DNA of 64,000 bases, taken from positions 1,616,001 to 1,680,000 of the forward strand of contig NC_009656.1 of the NCBI RefSeq assembly GCF_000017205.1, in the 5' to 3' direction. Within the stretch, counting starts at the first letter, position 1. Each line of letters starts with the position of its first letter. The DNA is from Pseudomonas paraeruginosa PA7 (lineage in GTDB: Bacteria; Pseudomonadota; Gammaproteobacteria; Pseudomonadales; Pseudomonadaceae). The position numbers were made by a program, and so were the translations under genes. A model generated the notes under the pieces. That model ran no database searches. It was not told where the DNA came from and worked only from the letters and a program-made list of their open reading frames with translations. This document shows positions 56,283 through 64,000 of the stretch, one piece after another.

Positions 56283-56921
56283 TCAATCGTCGGAAGTCTT
56301 GTGCCTGTATTCGCACAGGTCCTCGATCCGGCAGCTTCCGCACTGTGGCTTGCGAGCCTTGCAGACGTAGCGGCCATGCAGGATCAACCAGTGGTGGGCG
56401 TCGAGCAGGTAGTCGCGCGGCACGAACTTCAGCAGTTTCTTTTCCACTTCCAGCACATTCTTTCCCGGCGCTATACCGGTGCGGTTGGCGACCCGGAAGA
56501 TATGCGTGTCGACCGCCATGGTCGGTTGCCGGAAGGCAGTGTTGAGCACCACGTTGGCGGTCTTGCGCCCGACGCCAGGCAGGGCCTCGAGGTCCTCGCG
56601 GTTGTCCGGGACCTGGCTGCCGTGCTTCTCGATGAGGATCCTGCAGGTTTCGATGACGTTCTTCGCCTTGCTGTTGAACAGGCCGATGGTCTTGATGTAT
56701 TCCGACAGCCCCTCGACGCCGAGGGCGTATATCGCTTCCGGGGTATTGGCCACCGGGTAGAGGCGCGCGGTGGCCTTGTTCACCCCGACGTCGGTGGCCT
56801 GGGCGGAGAGGATCACCGCGATGAGCAGTTCGAAGGGCGTGGTGTAGGCCAGTTCGGTCCTGGGTTCTGGGTTGTCTTCGTGCAGTCGGCGGAAGATCTC
56901 CGCGCGCTTGGCGGCATTCAT
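56283..56921 (-). CDS. nth: Nth, endonuclease III
   Basis: 212 residues. It is a base-excision DNA glycosylase/AP lyase for oxidised pyrimidines. The helix-hairpin-helix [14 protein letters not shown] carries the catalytic lysine, the catalytic Asp follows in [14 protein letters not shown], and the Fe4S4 cysteines are in [17 protein letters not shown] plus one preceding. It is the last gene of the rnf operon, overlapping rnfE by four bases, as in E. coli rsx-nth. Confidence 0.97.
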   Translation of the reverse strand: MNAAKRAEIFRRLHEDNPEPRTELAYTTPFELLIAVILSAQATDVGVNKATARLYPVANTPEAIYALGVEGLSEYIKTIGLFNSKAKNVIETCRILIEKHGSQVPDNREDLEALPGVGRKTANVVLNTAFRQPTMAVDTHIFRVANRTGIAPGKNVLEVEKKLLKFVPRDYLLDAHHWLILHGRYVCKARKPQCGSCRIEDLCEYRHKTSDD

Positions 56922-57637
56922 TCAATCACTCCGGTGACGCGGACGCGCTGGCGCTGGGGGCTGGCGGGTACGTCGCCCGCCTGCGCCCTGGCGCGTTCCG
57001 CCAGGCTTTCATCGATACGGTTCTTCAGGGCGATCAGCAGGCCGAGCATGATGAACGCGCCCGGCGGCAGGATCGCCAGCAGGAAGCCCTGGTAGTGCGG
57101 GAATATCTGGATCTTCCAGGTCTCCGCGGCCGGGCCGAACAGCAGTTGCATGTCGGCCAGCAGGGTACCCTGGCCGAGCAGTTCGCGCAGGCCGCCCAGG
57201 ACCAGCAGCACCAGGGCGAAGCCGAGGCCGGTCAGCAGCCCGTCGAAGCTGGCGCGCAGCACGCCGTTCTTCGCCGCGAAGGCTTCGGCGCGGCCGAGGA
57301 TCACGCAGTTGGTGGTGATCAGCGGGATGAAGATGCCGAGGATCTGGTACAGCTCGTAGGTCCAGGCCTGCATCAGCAGTTCGATGCAGGTGGTCAGCGC
57401 GGCGATGATCATGACGAATGCCGGCAGGCGGATCGCCTCGCTGACCGCGCCGCGCACCAGCGACACGGCGGCGTTGGAGCAGACCAGCACGAGCAGGGTG
57501 GCCAGGCCCAGGCCGAGGGCGTTGACCGTCGAGTTGCTGGTGCCTAGCAGCGGGCACAGGCCGAGCAACTGGACCAGGCCCGGGTTGTTGCGCCACAGGC
57601 CGTCGCGGGCGATCTCGCGCAAGCCTTGCTCACTCAT
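56918..57637 (-). CDS. rnfE: RnfE, membrane subunit of the Rnf electron transport complex
   Basis: 239 residues with six hydrophobic segments. The N-terminal [27 protein letters not shown] and the loop [15 protein letters not shown] are the RnfE/NqrD signatures, mirrored in RnfA. It is thought to help bind an intra-membrane iron-sulfur site with RnfA. The end overlaps nth and its start overlaps rnfG by eight bases. Confidence 0.96.
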   Translation of the reverse strand: MSEQGLREIARDGLWRNNPGLVQLLGLCPLLGTSNSTVNALGLGLATLLVLVCSNAAVSLVRGAVSEAIRLPAFVMIIAALTTCIELLMQAWTYELYQILGIFIPLITTNCVILGRAEAFAAKNGVLRASFDGLLTGLGFALVLLVLGGLRELLGQGTLLADMQLLFGPAAETWKIQIFPHYQGFLLAILPPGAFIMLGLLIALKNRIDESLAERARAQAGDVPASPQRQRVRVTGVIE

Positions 57638-58271
57638 GTCCGGCGGCCTCCTCGGGGGCGAGCAGGCGCTCGCGGTTGGCGTCGAAGTACTGCAGGGCCC
57701 GATGCACGGCGCGGACCACGGCGCGTGGGGTGACGGTGGCGCCGGCGAACTGGTCGAACGCGCCGCCGTCCTTCTTCACCGCCCAGCCGGACGGCCCCGG
57801 GTCGTCCAGGCTCCGACCGTCGAAACCGTGCACCCAGGGGCTCCTGGCCAGTTCGATGCGGTCGCCGAGCCCAGGGGTTTCCTTGTGCGCCACCACGCGC
57901 ACGCCGAGCAGCCGGCCCTGGGCGCCGACCCCGACCAGCAACCGGATGGCGCCGCTGTAGCCGTCCGGTGCGCTGGCCTGGAGGATCACCGCGCTGGCCG
58001 CGCCGCGCAGGCGGGCGACGTAGGCCGGGTGCGGGGTGTCCAGGCCGAGCAGCGCTGGCGCGAAGGTCTCCACCTGGCTGTCCAGCGGATGGTTGTCGTA
58101 GCTGCCCGGCGGCAGCAGCTCCAGCAGGGCGCGTCCGCGCGCCTCGCGCTGGGACTCGGCGATACGCTGCGCGGTGACCTGGTGGACCAGCGCCACCAGG
58201 CCCACCGTGACCAGCGCGAACATCCCCAGCAGGAGGGCGTTCTTCGCCATCGAGCGCATGGCGGCATCCAT
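57630..58271 (-). CDS. rnfG: RnfG, FMN-binding subunit of the Rnf complex
   Basis: 213 residues, one N-terminal membrane helix ([20 protein letters not shown]) and a periplasmic domain. The covalent FMN threonine lies in [12 protein letters not shown] near residue 175. The protein passes electrons in the Rnf complex. The start overlaps the rnfD stop by one base. Confidence 0.95.
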   Translation of the reverse strand: MDAAMRSMAKNALLLGMFALVTVGLVALVHQVTAQRIAESQREARGRALLELLPPGSYDNHPLDSQVETFAPALLGLDTPHPAYVARLRGAASAVILQASAPDGYSGAIRLLVGVGAQGRLLGVRVVAHKETPGLGDRIELARSPWVHGFDGRSLDDPGPSGWAVKKDGGAFDQFAGATVTPRAVVRAVHRALQYFDANRERLLAPEEAAGHE

Positions 58272-59305
58272 CAGTCACCCCTCCGGAAGCCGCGCTCGGC
58301 CTTGCGGTGGCCGTAGGTGCGCGGCCGGGTGTAGTAGTCGATGGTCGGCGCCGCCAGGTTCATCAGCAGCACGGCGAACGCCACGCCGTCCGGGTAGCCG
58401 CCCCAGGCGCGGATAAGGTAGGTGAGCACGCCGACGCCGAGACCGAAGAGCAGCCGGCCGCGATTGCTGGTGGCGCCGGACACCGGGTCGGTGACGATGA
58501 AGAAGGCGCCGAGCATGGTCGCCCCGCTGAACAGGTGGAACAGCGGCGAACCATGGGAATCGGAGCCGGAACCGTTCCAGAACAGCAGGCTCATGGCGAA
58601 CAGGCCGGCGAGCATGCCCAGCGGCGCGTGCCAGGTGAACAGCCGGCGCCAGAGCAGGAACAGGCCGCCGAGGAGGAATGCCAGGTTGACCCACTCGCCG
58701 CCGGCGCCGCCGAGGTGGCCGAAGGCCGGATCGGCGGCGAACAGCTCGTCGACGGTCAGGCTGCGGTCGGTCTTCAGCACGTCGAGGGCGGTGGCGTGAG
58801 CCCAGGCGTCCGGCTGCACAGCCAGGCCGAGGAAGGCGTGGAGGCTGTCGGCCAGGCCGGGTGCGCTGCCCGGGGAGGGCCAGCGGGTCATTTCCAGGGG
58901 GAACGAGACCAGCGCCACGACGTAGCCGAGCATCGCCGGGTTGAACGGGTTCTGCCCGAGGCCGCCGTACAGGTGCTTGCCGAATATCAGGGCGAAACCG
59001 GTCGCCACCAGGGTCAGCAACCAGGGCGCGCAGGGCGGCAGGGCGACGGCCAGGAGCAGGGCGGTGACCAGCGCGCTGCCGTCCTTGAGGAACATCCCCG
59101 GCGGACGTTTGCGCAGGGCCAGCATGGCGGCTTCGCAGGCCAGCGCGACGAGGCCGGCCCAGGCCAGGTTGAGCAGGGTGCCCGCGCCGTACAACCAGGT
59201 CAGCGTGAACAGGCCGGGCACGCAGGCGCCGAGCACCAGGCGCATGATCGCCGGGGTGCGCAGGGGGCCGCGGATATGGGGCGAGGTGGGGCGGGGCAGG
59301 GTCAT
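58271..59305 (-). CDS. rnfD: RnfD, membrane subunit of the Rnf complex with FMN site
   Basis: 344 residues with about nine or ten hydrophobic segments. The covalent FMN site SGAT appears in [17 protein letters not shown]. It carries electrons across the membrane with RnfG. It overlaps rnfC by four bases at its start. Confidence 0.95.
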   Translation of the reverse strand: MTLPRPTSPHIRGPLRTPAIMRLVLGACVPGLFTLTWLYGAGTLLNLAWAGLVALACEAAMLALRKRPPGMFLKDGSALVTALLLAVALPPCAPWLLTLVATGFALIFGKHLYGGLGQNPFNPAMLGYVVALVSFPLEMTRWPSPGSAPGLADSLHAFLGLAVQPDAWAHATALDVLKTDRSLTVDELFAADPAFGHLGGAGGEWVNLAFLLGGLFLLWRRLFTWHAPLGMLAGLFAMSLLFWNGSGSDSHGSPLFHLFSGATMLGAFFIVTDPVSGATSNRGRLLFGLGVGVLTYLIRAWGGYPDGVAFAVLLMNLAAPTIDYYTRPRTYGHRKAERGFRRGD

Positions 59306-61632
59306 GGTCTCTCCGTGCCGTGTTCGGCCAGTGCCCGCTCGGCGGCGTCCAGGCGTGCGCGGGCGGCGTCGAGGACGGCGGGATCGGCGTTCGCCAGGCG
59401 TTCGAGCTTCTTCAGGCCGGCGCGGGCATAGGCCAGTTCGGTCTTCAGCTCGCGGGTGCGCGGGTCGACCGCGCGCTTGTCGATCCGTACCAGGTCGGGC
59501 GCCGGCCTGCCGCAGGCATCCTCGGCGGCGTGCAGGTCGCGCTCGGCGGCTTGCAGCTCGCCGCGCAGGCGTTCCAGCTCGCTGTCCATCACGCCGGCCT
59601 GTTCGGCTTTCTGCAGCGCCGCACGCTTGCCGACCAGGGCGATCTTCGCCCGCTTCAGCGCGGCCTGGCCGTCGTCGCGGGGCTCGATGGGCCTGGGAGA
59701 ACTGCGTTCGAGGCGGGCGAGAGCGTCTTCGCAGCGCTCGACCTCGGCGCGCAGCGTGGCCAGGATCGCCTGCTGTTCGGCGCTGGGCGTATCGCCGAAA
59801 GCCTTCTCCGAGCGCTTGAGCTGGGCCCGGGCCATGGCGGCCTGGACCTTGGCCTGCTTCAACGCGGCCTCGTCGTCGAACGTGGCAGCCGGCGCGGCGG
59901 GCTCGTCGCGCGGCGGGCTGGCCTGGGCATCGGCCAGGGCCCTGTCGGCGGCCTCGGCGGCGGCGCGCAGCTCGGCGACCAGGCCGTGCTGTTCCGGGGT
60001 GTCGTGGCTGAGCAGCTGTTTCTCGGCCTTCTTCAGGGCCACCCGGGCCATGCTCGCTTCGATCTTCAGTCGCTTCAGCCGCTCGCTGCCGCTACCGGCC
60101 TGATTGCGCGCCCTGGCCCGCTCGATCGCCGCCTGGACCGGGTCGGCCGCCGCGACGGGTGTGGCTGCCTCGCGTTCGGCCTGGGCGGCGCGTACCCGCG
60201 CGGCTTTTTCCGCCCGCTCGGCCCGTTCGGCCGCCCGGTGCTCCTCGTCGCGCGTCAGGCGCGCCTGGCGCTGCTCGAAGCGTTCGCGGGACTGCTCGGC
60301 CTTGCGCAGTTTCTGCCGCTGCTCGCGGATCTGCGCCTTGGACGCGCGGTAGTACTGCACCAGCGGGATGTCCGACGGGCAGATGTAGGCGCAGGCGCCG
60401 CACTCGATGCAGTCGAACAGGTGGTGGGCCAGCAGTTGTTCGTGCTCGCCGCCCAGGGCGAAGAAATGCAACTGTTGCGGCAACAGGCTCGCCGGGCAGA
60501 CCTGCGCACAGTCGCCGCAGCGGATGCACGGCATGGCCGGCGGCGACGGCGGCAGTTCGCTGGCATCGCCGGCGAGCAGGCAGTTGCAGGTCTTGACCAG
60601 CGGCACCGAGAGATCGGGCAGGGCGAAGCCCATCATCGGCCCGCCCATCAGCACGCGCTGCAGGCGCTCCGCGGCGAGGCCGGCGAAGGCCAGCAGCTCG
60701 TTGACCGGGGTGCCGATCAACGCCTCGACATTCATCGGCCGCGCCAGGGCCTTGCCGGTGAGGGTGACGATCCGCGAGATCAGCGGGCGGCCGAGGAACA
60801 CCGCGTCATGCACGGCGGCCAGGGTGCCGACGTTCTGGCAGAGGATGCCGATGTCCGCCGGCAGGCCGTCGGCCGGGACTTCCTGGCCGGTAAGCAGCTG
60901 GATCAGCTGGCGCTCGCCGCCGGAGGGATAGCGGCTCGGCAGGACGACGATGCGGTAGGGCCGTTCGCCGAGCGCGGCGCCGAGGGCGGCGATGGCTTCC
61001 GGTTTGTCGTCCTCGACGCCGATCAGCACTTCTTCGGGCTCCAGGATCCGCGCCAGGATGTCGATGCCGCCCAGCACACGTGTGGCGCGCTCGCGCATCA
61101 GCAGGTCGTCGGCGCTGATGTAGGGTTCGCATTCGGCGCCGTTCACCACCAGCGTATGAATCCTTTCCGCCGGGCGCGCAGCCAGCTTGGCCGCGGTGGG
61201 GAAACCGGCGCCGCCGAGGCCGCCGATGCCGGCGGCGCGGATGCGTTCGAGCAGCGCCGGCGGGCTTTCGAGGCGGAAGTCGGGGCACGGCTGCAACTCG
61301 GTCCAGCGGTCCTCGCCGTCACTGTCGATGACGATGGCCGGCGCCGGCAGGCCGGAGGCGTGCGGGTAGGGCTGTTCGCCGATGGCGACCACGCGGCCCG
61401 AGGTCGGCGCATGCAGCGCCGCGCTGAGGCTGCCGTCGGCCAGGGCGATGGTCTCGCCCTTGAGCACCGCCTGGCCGACTTCCACGCAGGGCCGCGCCGG
61501 CGCGCCCATGTGCTGGGCGAGTGGCACGACGTAGCGCTGCGCCAGCGGCGCCTGCTGGATCGGCAGGGCGGTGGACTGGCGCTTGTTGGCCGGCAGCCGG
61601 AGGCCGCCGGGGAAATCGTGCAGGGCATTCAT
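59302..61632 (-). CDS. rnfC: RnfC, NADH-/ferredoxin-side subunit of the Rnf complex
   Basis: 776 residues from the ATG at 61632; the open frame is longer but lies in rnfB. The first ~430 residues contain the NADH- and FMN-binding parts ([16 protein letters not shown]) and two ferredoxin motifs ([12 protein letters not shown] and [17 protein letters not shown]). The rest is an Ala/Lys/Arg/Glu-rich coiled coil made of repeats of about 65 residues (for example [59 protein letters not shown]). This tail is known in gamma-proteobacterial RnfC. Confidence 0.95.
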   Translation of the reverse strand: MNALHDFPGGLRLPANKRQSTALPIQQAPLAQRYVVPLAQHMGAPARPCVEVGQAVLKGETIALADGSLSAALHAPTSGRVVAIGEQPYPHASGLPAPAIVIDSDGEDRWTELQPCPDFRLESPPALLERIRAAGIGGLGGAGFPTAAKLAARPAERIHTLVVNGAECEPYISADDLLMRERATRVLGGIDILARILEPEEVLIGVEDDKPEAIAALGAALGERPYRIVVLPSRYPSGGERQLIQLLTGQEVPADGLPADIGILCQNVGTLAAVHDAVFLGRPLISRIVTLTGKALARPMNVEALIGTPVNELLAFAGLAAERLQRVLMGGPMMGFALPDLSVPLVKTCNCLLAGDASELPPSPPAMPCIRCGDCAQVCPASLLPQQLHFFALGGEHEQLLAHHLFDCIECGACAYICPSDIPLVQYYRASKAQIREQRQKLRKAEQSRERFEQRQARLTRDEEHRAAERAERAEKAARVRAAQAEREAATPVAAADPVQAAIERARARNQAGSGSERLKRLKIEASMARVALKKAEKQLLSHDTPEQHGLVAELRAAAEAADRALADAQASPPRDEPAAPAATFDDEAALKQAKVQAAMARAQLKRSEKAFGDTPSAEQQAILATLRAEVERCEDALARLERSSPRPIEPRDDGQAALKRAKIALVGKRAALQKAEQAGVMDSELERLRGELQAAERDLHAAEDACGRPAPDLVRIDKRAVDPRTRELKTELAYARAGLKKLERLANADPAVLDAARARLDAAERALAEHGTERP

Positions 61633-62195
61633 GCGGCCCGCTCCCGGTCGCTGGCGATCAGTCGCGGCGACGGCGGCGGCCACTTCCAGTGGCGCACGTC
61701 GGGAGCGATTTCGCGCATCTCGATGCAGTCCACCGGGCAGGGTTCCAGGCACAGGTCGCAACCGGTGCATTCGTCGGCGATCACCGTGTGCATCAGCCGC
61801 GCCGCGCCGACGATGGCATCCACCGGGCAAGCCTGGATGCACTTGGTGCAGCCGATGCATTCGGCCTCGCGGATGTAGGCCACCCGCGGCGGGGTTTCCT
61901 CGGCGGCGTCGAGCGGCTCGGGCTCGAGGTCGAGCAGGTCGGCGAGGGCCTGGATGGTCGCCTCGCCGCCCGGCGGGCACTTGTTGATCCTGTCGCCGGC
62001 GGCGATCGCCTCGGCGTAGGGCTTGCAGCCGGGGTAGCCGCACTGGCCGCACTGCGTCTGCGGCAGCAGGGCGTTGACCCGCTCGGCCACCGGGTCGCCC
62101 TGCACGCGCAAGCGCACCGCGGCATAGCCGAGCAGCGCGCCGCTGGCCAGGCAGATCGGCAGGAGCACGCCGATCGCCAGGAGTACGCCGTTCAT
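61629..62195 (-). CDS. rnfB: RnfB, iron-sulfur subunit of the Rnf complex
   Basis: 188 residues from ATG 62195. One membrane helix is followed by a Fe-S domain CGQCGYPGC and two ferredoxin Fe4S4 motifs ([12 protein letters not shown] and [12 protein letters not shown]). It is the entry point from or to ferredoxin. Overlaps of four bases join it to rnfA and rnfC. Confidence 0.96.
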   Translation of the reverse strand: MNGVLLAIGVLLPICLASGALLGYAAVRLRVQGDPVAERVNALLPQTQCGQCGYPGCKPYAEAIAAGDRINKCPPGGEATIQALADLLDLEPEPLDAAEETPPRVAYIREAECIGCTKCIQACPVDAIVGAARLMHTVIADECTGCDLCLEPCPVDCIEMREIAPDVRHWKWPPPSPRLIASDRERAA

Positions 62196-62776
62196 GGCCG
62201 GATCAGCCCGCTGAAGCCCATGAACGCCAGGGACATCAGGCCGGCGGTGATCATGCCGATGGCCGCTCCGCGAAACGGCGCCGGCACGTCGGCGATGGCG
62301 ATGCGCTCGCGCAGGGCGGCGAACAGCACCAGCACCAGGGAGAAGCCCAGGCCGGCGCCGAAGCCTTGGGTGGTGGCCTCGAGGAATCCGTACTCGGCCC
62401 TGTTGGCGTTGAGCAGGGCGACGCCGAGGACGATGCAGTTGGTGGTGATCAGCGGCAGGAAGATACCGAGCACCCGGTACAGCAACGGGCTGGTCTTCTT
62501 CACCAGCATCTCGGTGAACTGCACGACCACCGCGATCACCAGGATGAAACCGATGGTGCGCAGGAATTCCAGGTCCAGCGGGCGCAGCACGTAGCGCTGC
62601 AGGATGTAGCTGCAGATCGCCGCGAGAGTCAGGACGAAGGTGGTGGCCAGGGACAGCCCGATGGCCGTCTCGATCTTCCGCGACACGCCCATGAACGGGC
62701 ACAGGCCGAGGAACTGTACCAGGACAAAGTTGTTGACCAGGATGGCACTGACCAGGATCAGGGCGAGTTCAGTCAT
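62192..62776 (-). CDS. rnfA: RnfA, membrane subunit of the Rnf complex
   Basis: 194 residues, six hydrophobic segments, first gene of rnfABCDGE-nth. [17 protein letters not shown] and [17 protein letters not shown] are the RnfA signatures and mirror RnfE. The complex couples electron flow between NADH and ferredoxin to ion movement, and in enterics the homologue resets SoxR. The short region upstream (62777-62904) must hold the promoter; I cannot assign it. Confidence 0.96.
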   Translation of the reverse strand: MTELALILVSAILVNNFVLVQFLGLCPFMGVSRKIETAIGLSLATTFVLTLAAICSYILQRYVLRPLDLEFLRTIGFILVIAVVVQFTEMLVKKTSPLLYRVLGIFLPLITTNCIVLGVALLNANRAEYGFLEATTQGFGAGLGFSLVLVLFAALRERIAIADVPAPFRGAAIGMITAGLMSLAFMGFSGLIRP

Positions 62777-62904
62777 ACGCGGGGCATTCGTTGCAGGGCT
62801 GGGCCGGGAAAATCGCCTATTATCGGGCCGGATTGCCCTGCAAGGCTAGCGCAAACGCGTAGGAAAGAGGGGAGACAGGCCGTCGCGCCATCTCCCTCCG
62901 CCGA

Positions 62905-63342
62905 TCATTGCAGCCTGGCCCGCTCCAGCAGCGCCCAGGCCAGGGCGAAGGCCGGCTCGCCATCCTCGCTCTGTTCGCTGGCGCTGACCACGATCCACTG
63001 GCCGCCAGCCGGCTTGGCCGCCCACAGGTGGTATTCGCTGCCGGCCGAGCCGCCGGCGTCTTCCTCGATCGCATAGCGCGCTTCGCCGCTGTCCAGGCGT
63101 CTGCTCGCCAGGCCGGCGCGCGGCGCCGTGTCCTCGCGGCCGAGCTCCAGCCGCCGCGGATTGCGCAGGTCGCCGCCTTCATCGAAGCGGAAACCGTCGG
63201 CGGTCCGTCGCGCGTCGAAACCGACCGGGCGCTCCACCACCAGGCCGTTCGGGTGGACCAGGGGCTTGTCGAACTCGATCCCGGACTCCACGGTGCAGGC
63301 CGGCAGGACGAGGCTGGCGATCAACAGGGCGAGTGTCTTCAT
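62905..63342 (-). CDS. tsi3: Tsi3, periplasmic immunity lipoprotein against Tse3
   Basis: 145 residues. The lipobox LPAC (Cys16) after MKTLALLIASLVLPAC gives an outer-periplasmic lipoprotein. The mature part begins TVESGIEFDKPLVHPNG, which I recognise as Tsi3 (PA3485). It binds and blocks the muramidase Tse3 in the periplasm, protecting the cell and its sisters. It overlaps tse3 by four bases. In PAO1 this gene is separated from rnfA by vgrG4b-pldA, which are absent here. Confidence 0.92.
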   Translation of the reverse strand: MKTLALLIASLVLPACTVESGIEFDKPLVHPNGLVVERPVGFDARRTADGFRFDEGGDLRNPRRLELGREDTAPRAGLASRRLDSGEARYAIEEDAGGSAGSEYHLWAAKPAGGQWIVVSASEQSEDGEPAFALAWALLERARLQ

Positions 63343-64000
63343 GGGAACCTCATTGCGGGGTCGAGGAAGGTGGCGTAGGCATCGTCGACGAACATCGGCC
63401 AGCCCGGCGACAGGTTGTCGTCCCAGGGCCGCGAAGTGTATTCCGAGGCCAGCGCGCGGATATTGTCCCGTGGCCAGTTGCGCGGATTGCCGGCGTAGGC
63501 GCGCAGATCGATGGTGGGAAACGCGCTCCGGGTCTTTGGCAGCCTGCGCAGGTCCTGCTGCGCCGCCAGGTTGGCGACGTAGCGGATGTAGCGGGCGGTG
63601 GCGAAGATGTTGAACTCGTCGGAAGCCAGCAGGGTGGCGATCGCCTTGCGCGACAGGCCGCGGCGCACCGGCTGGGCGAGCAGGTCGGTGAACAGCTCGT
63701 ACTTGATCGCGGTGGAGACCACCACCTGGCCGAGGCCGATGGAGGTGTTGGCGCCCTTGAGGCTGACCGCCGCCTGATAGTCCTTGGCGTCTTCGTCGCG
63801 GGTCTGGTCGCGTTGCTCGGCGAGGATGATCGCGCCGATCAGTTGCGGTGTCAGGTCGTACTTGCGCGCGGCGGCGGACATGACCTTGGCCCGCGACGGC
63901 GGGTTGCCCGGATAGGCGTCGGGGAACAGCGTGCTGATCGGCTGGCCGACCAGCGTCTGTGCCTGGTTCAGCTTGTCTTGCGGCGACAGCTGGCTCAGGT
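63339..64000 (-). CDS. tse3: Tse3, type VI secretion muramidase effector (N-terminal part beyond window edge)
   Basis: The C-terminal ~220 residues; the reading frame is open to the right edge, so the start is outside. Tse3 (PA3484, 408 residues) is an H1-T6SS effector that cuts between MurNAc and GlcNAc. The reported catalytic Glu250 would fall, counting from the C terminus, at the Glu in AIILAEQRDQ, and it is there. The motif NTSIGLGQVVVS resembles the lysozyme-like goose/Slt fold. Its own secretion uses the Hcp1 route. The pairing with tsi3 by overlap supports the call. Confidence 0.92.
   Translation of the reverse strand, partial: LSQLSPQDKLNQAQTLVGQPISTLFPDAYPGNPPSRAKVMSAAARKYDLTPQLIGAIILAEQRDQTRDEDAKDYQAAVSLKGANTSIGLGQVVVSTAIKYELFTDLLAQPVRRGLSRKAIATLLASDEFNIFATARYIRYVANLAAQQDLRRLPKTRSAFPTIDLRAYAGNPRNWPRDNIRALASEYTSRPWDDNLSPGWPMFVDDAYATFLDPAMRFP

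Overview
The window is a chromosomal stretch of Pseudomonas aeruginosa. It is GC-rich, its codon use is typical, and its gene order can be recognised protein by protein: arn, alg, argF, eprS, bfrB/bfd, motY, argG, mexPQ-opmE, the copper-induced fluopsin C cluster, nth-rnf and tsi3-tse3. No database search was run. Identities rest on recognised sequences, family motifs, exact lengths and conserved order. PA numbers are PAO1 equivalents given from memory.

Bases 1-6871 (minus strand) hold the lipid A L-Ara4N operon arnB-C-A-D-T-E, running off the left edge inside arnE, with every junction overlapping. Its promoter carries three stacked 17-bp two-half-site boxes. Bases 7226-23860 (minus strand) are the alginate operon algD-8-44-K-E-G-X-L-I-J-F-A. 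It is driven from a long algD upstream region with an AlgU-type promoter and three AlgR-like sites, and ends at a strong terminator after algA.

Bases 24756-42528 are mostly housekeeping: yaaA, an orphan ABC ATPase, argF, a small membrane protein, the autotransporter protease eprS, a molybdopterin oxidoreductase, grxD, an MFS transporter, bfrB with its ferredoxin partner bfd behind a Fur box, a 2-Cys peroxiredoxin, rnt-pyrC, motY behind a flagellar sigma-28 promoter, argG behind ARG boxes, and gloA1.

Bases 42740-55856 form a copper-response block. Three promoters share a MerR-family (CueR) architecture: a TTGACC -35, a 19-bp spacer and a dyad. They drive the efflux operon mexP-mexQ-opmE, a small Cu(I) chaperone (copZ1), and five genes for two haem-oxygenase-like di-iron enzymes, two fumarase/adenylosuccinate-lyase-type enzymes and a methyltransferase. 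This set matches the pathway reported to make the copper-thiohydroxamate antibiotic fluopsin C from cysteine. A Fur box followed by a terminator lies between copZ1 and this operon and may define an undescribed iron-regulated small RNA.

Bases 55995-62776 (minus strand) hold a small acidic protein gene, nth and the complete rnfABCDGE electron-transport operon. The window ends in tsi3 and the C-terminal half of tse3, a type VI secretion immunity/effector pair. Relative to PAO1 two segments are missing: PA3497-PA3514 (between the methyltransferase and the small acidic protein) and PA3486-PA3488 (vgrG4b-pldA and its immunity gene, between rnfA and tsi3). The strain is therefore not PAO1.
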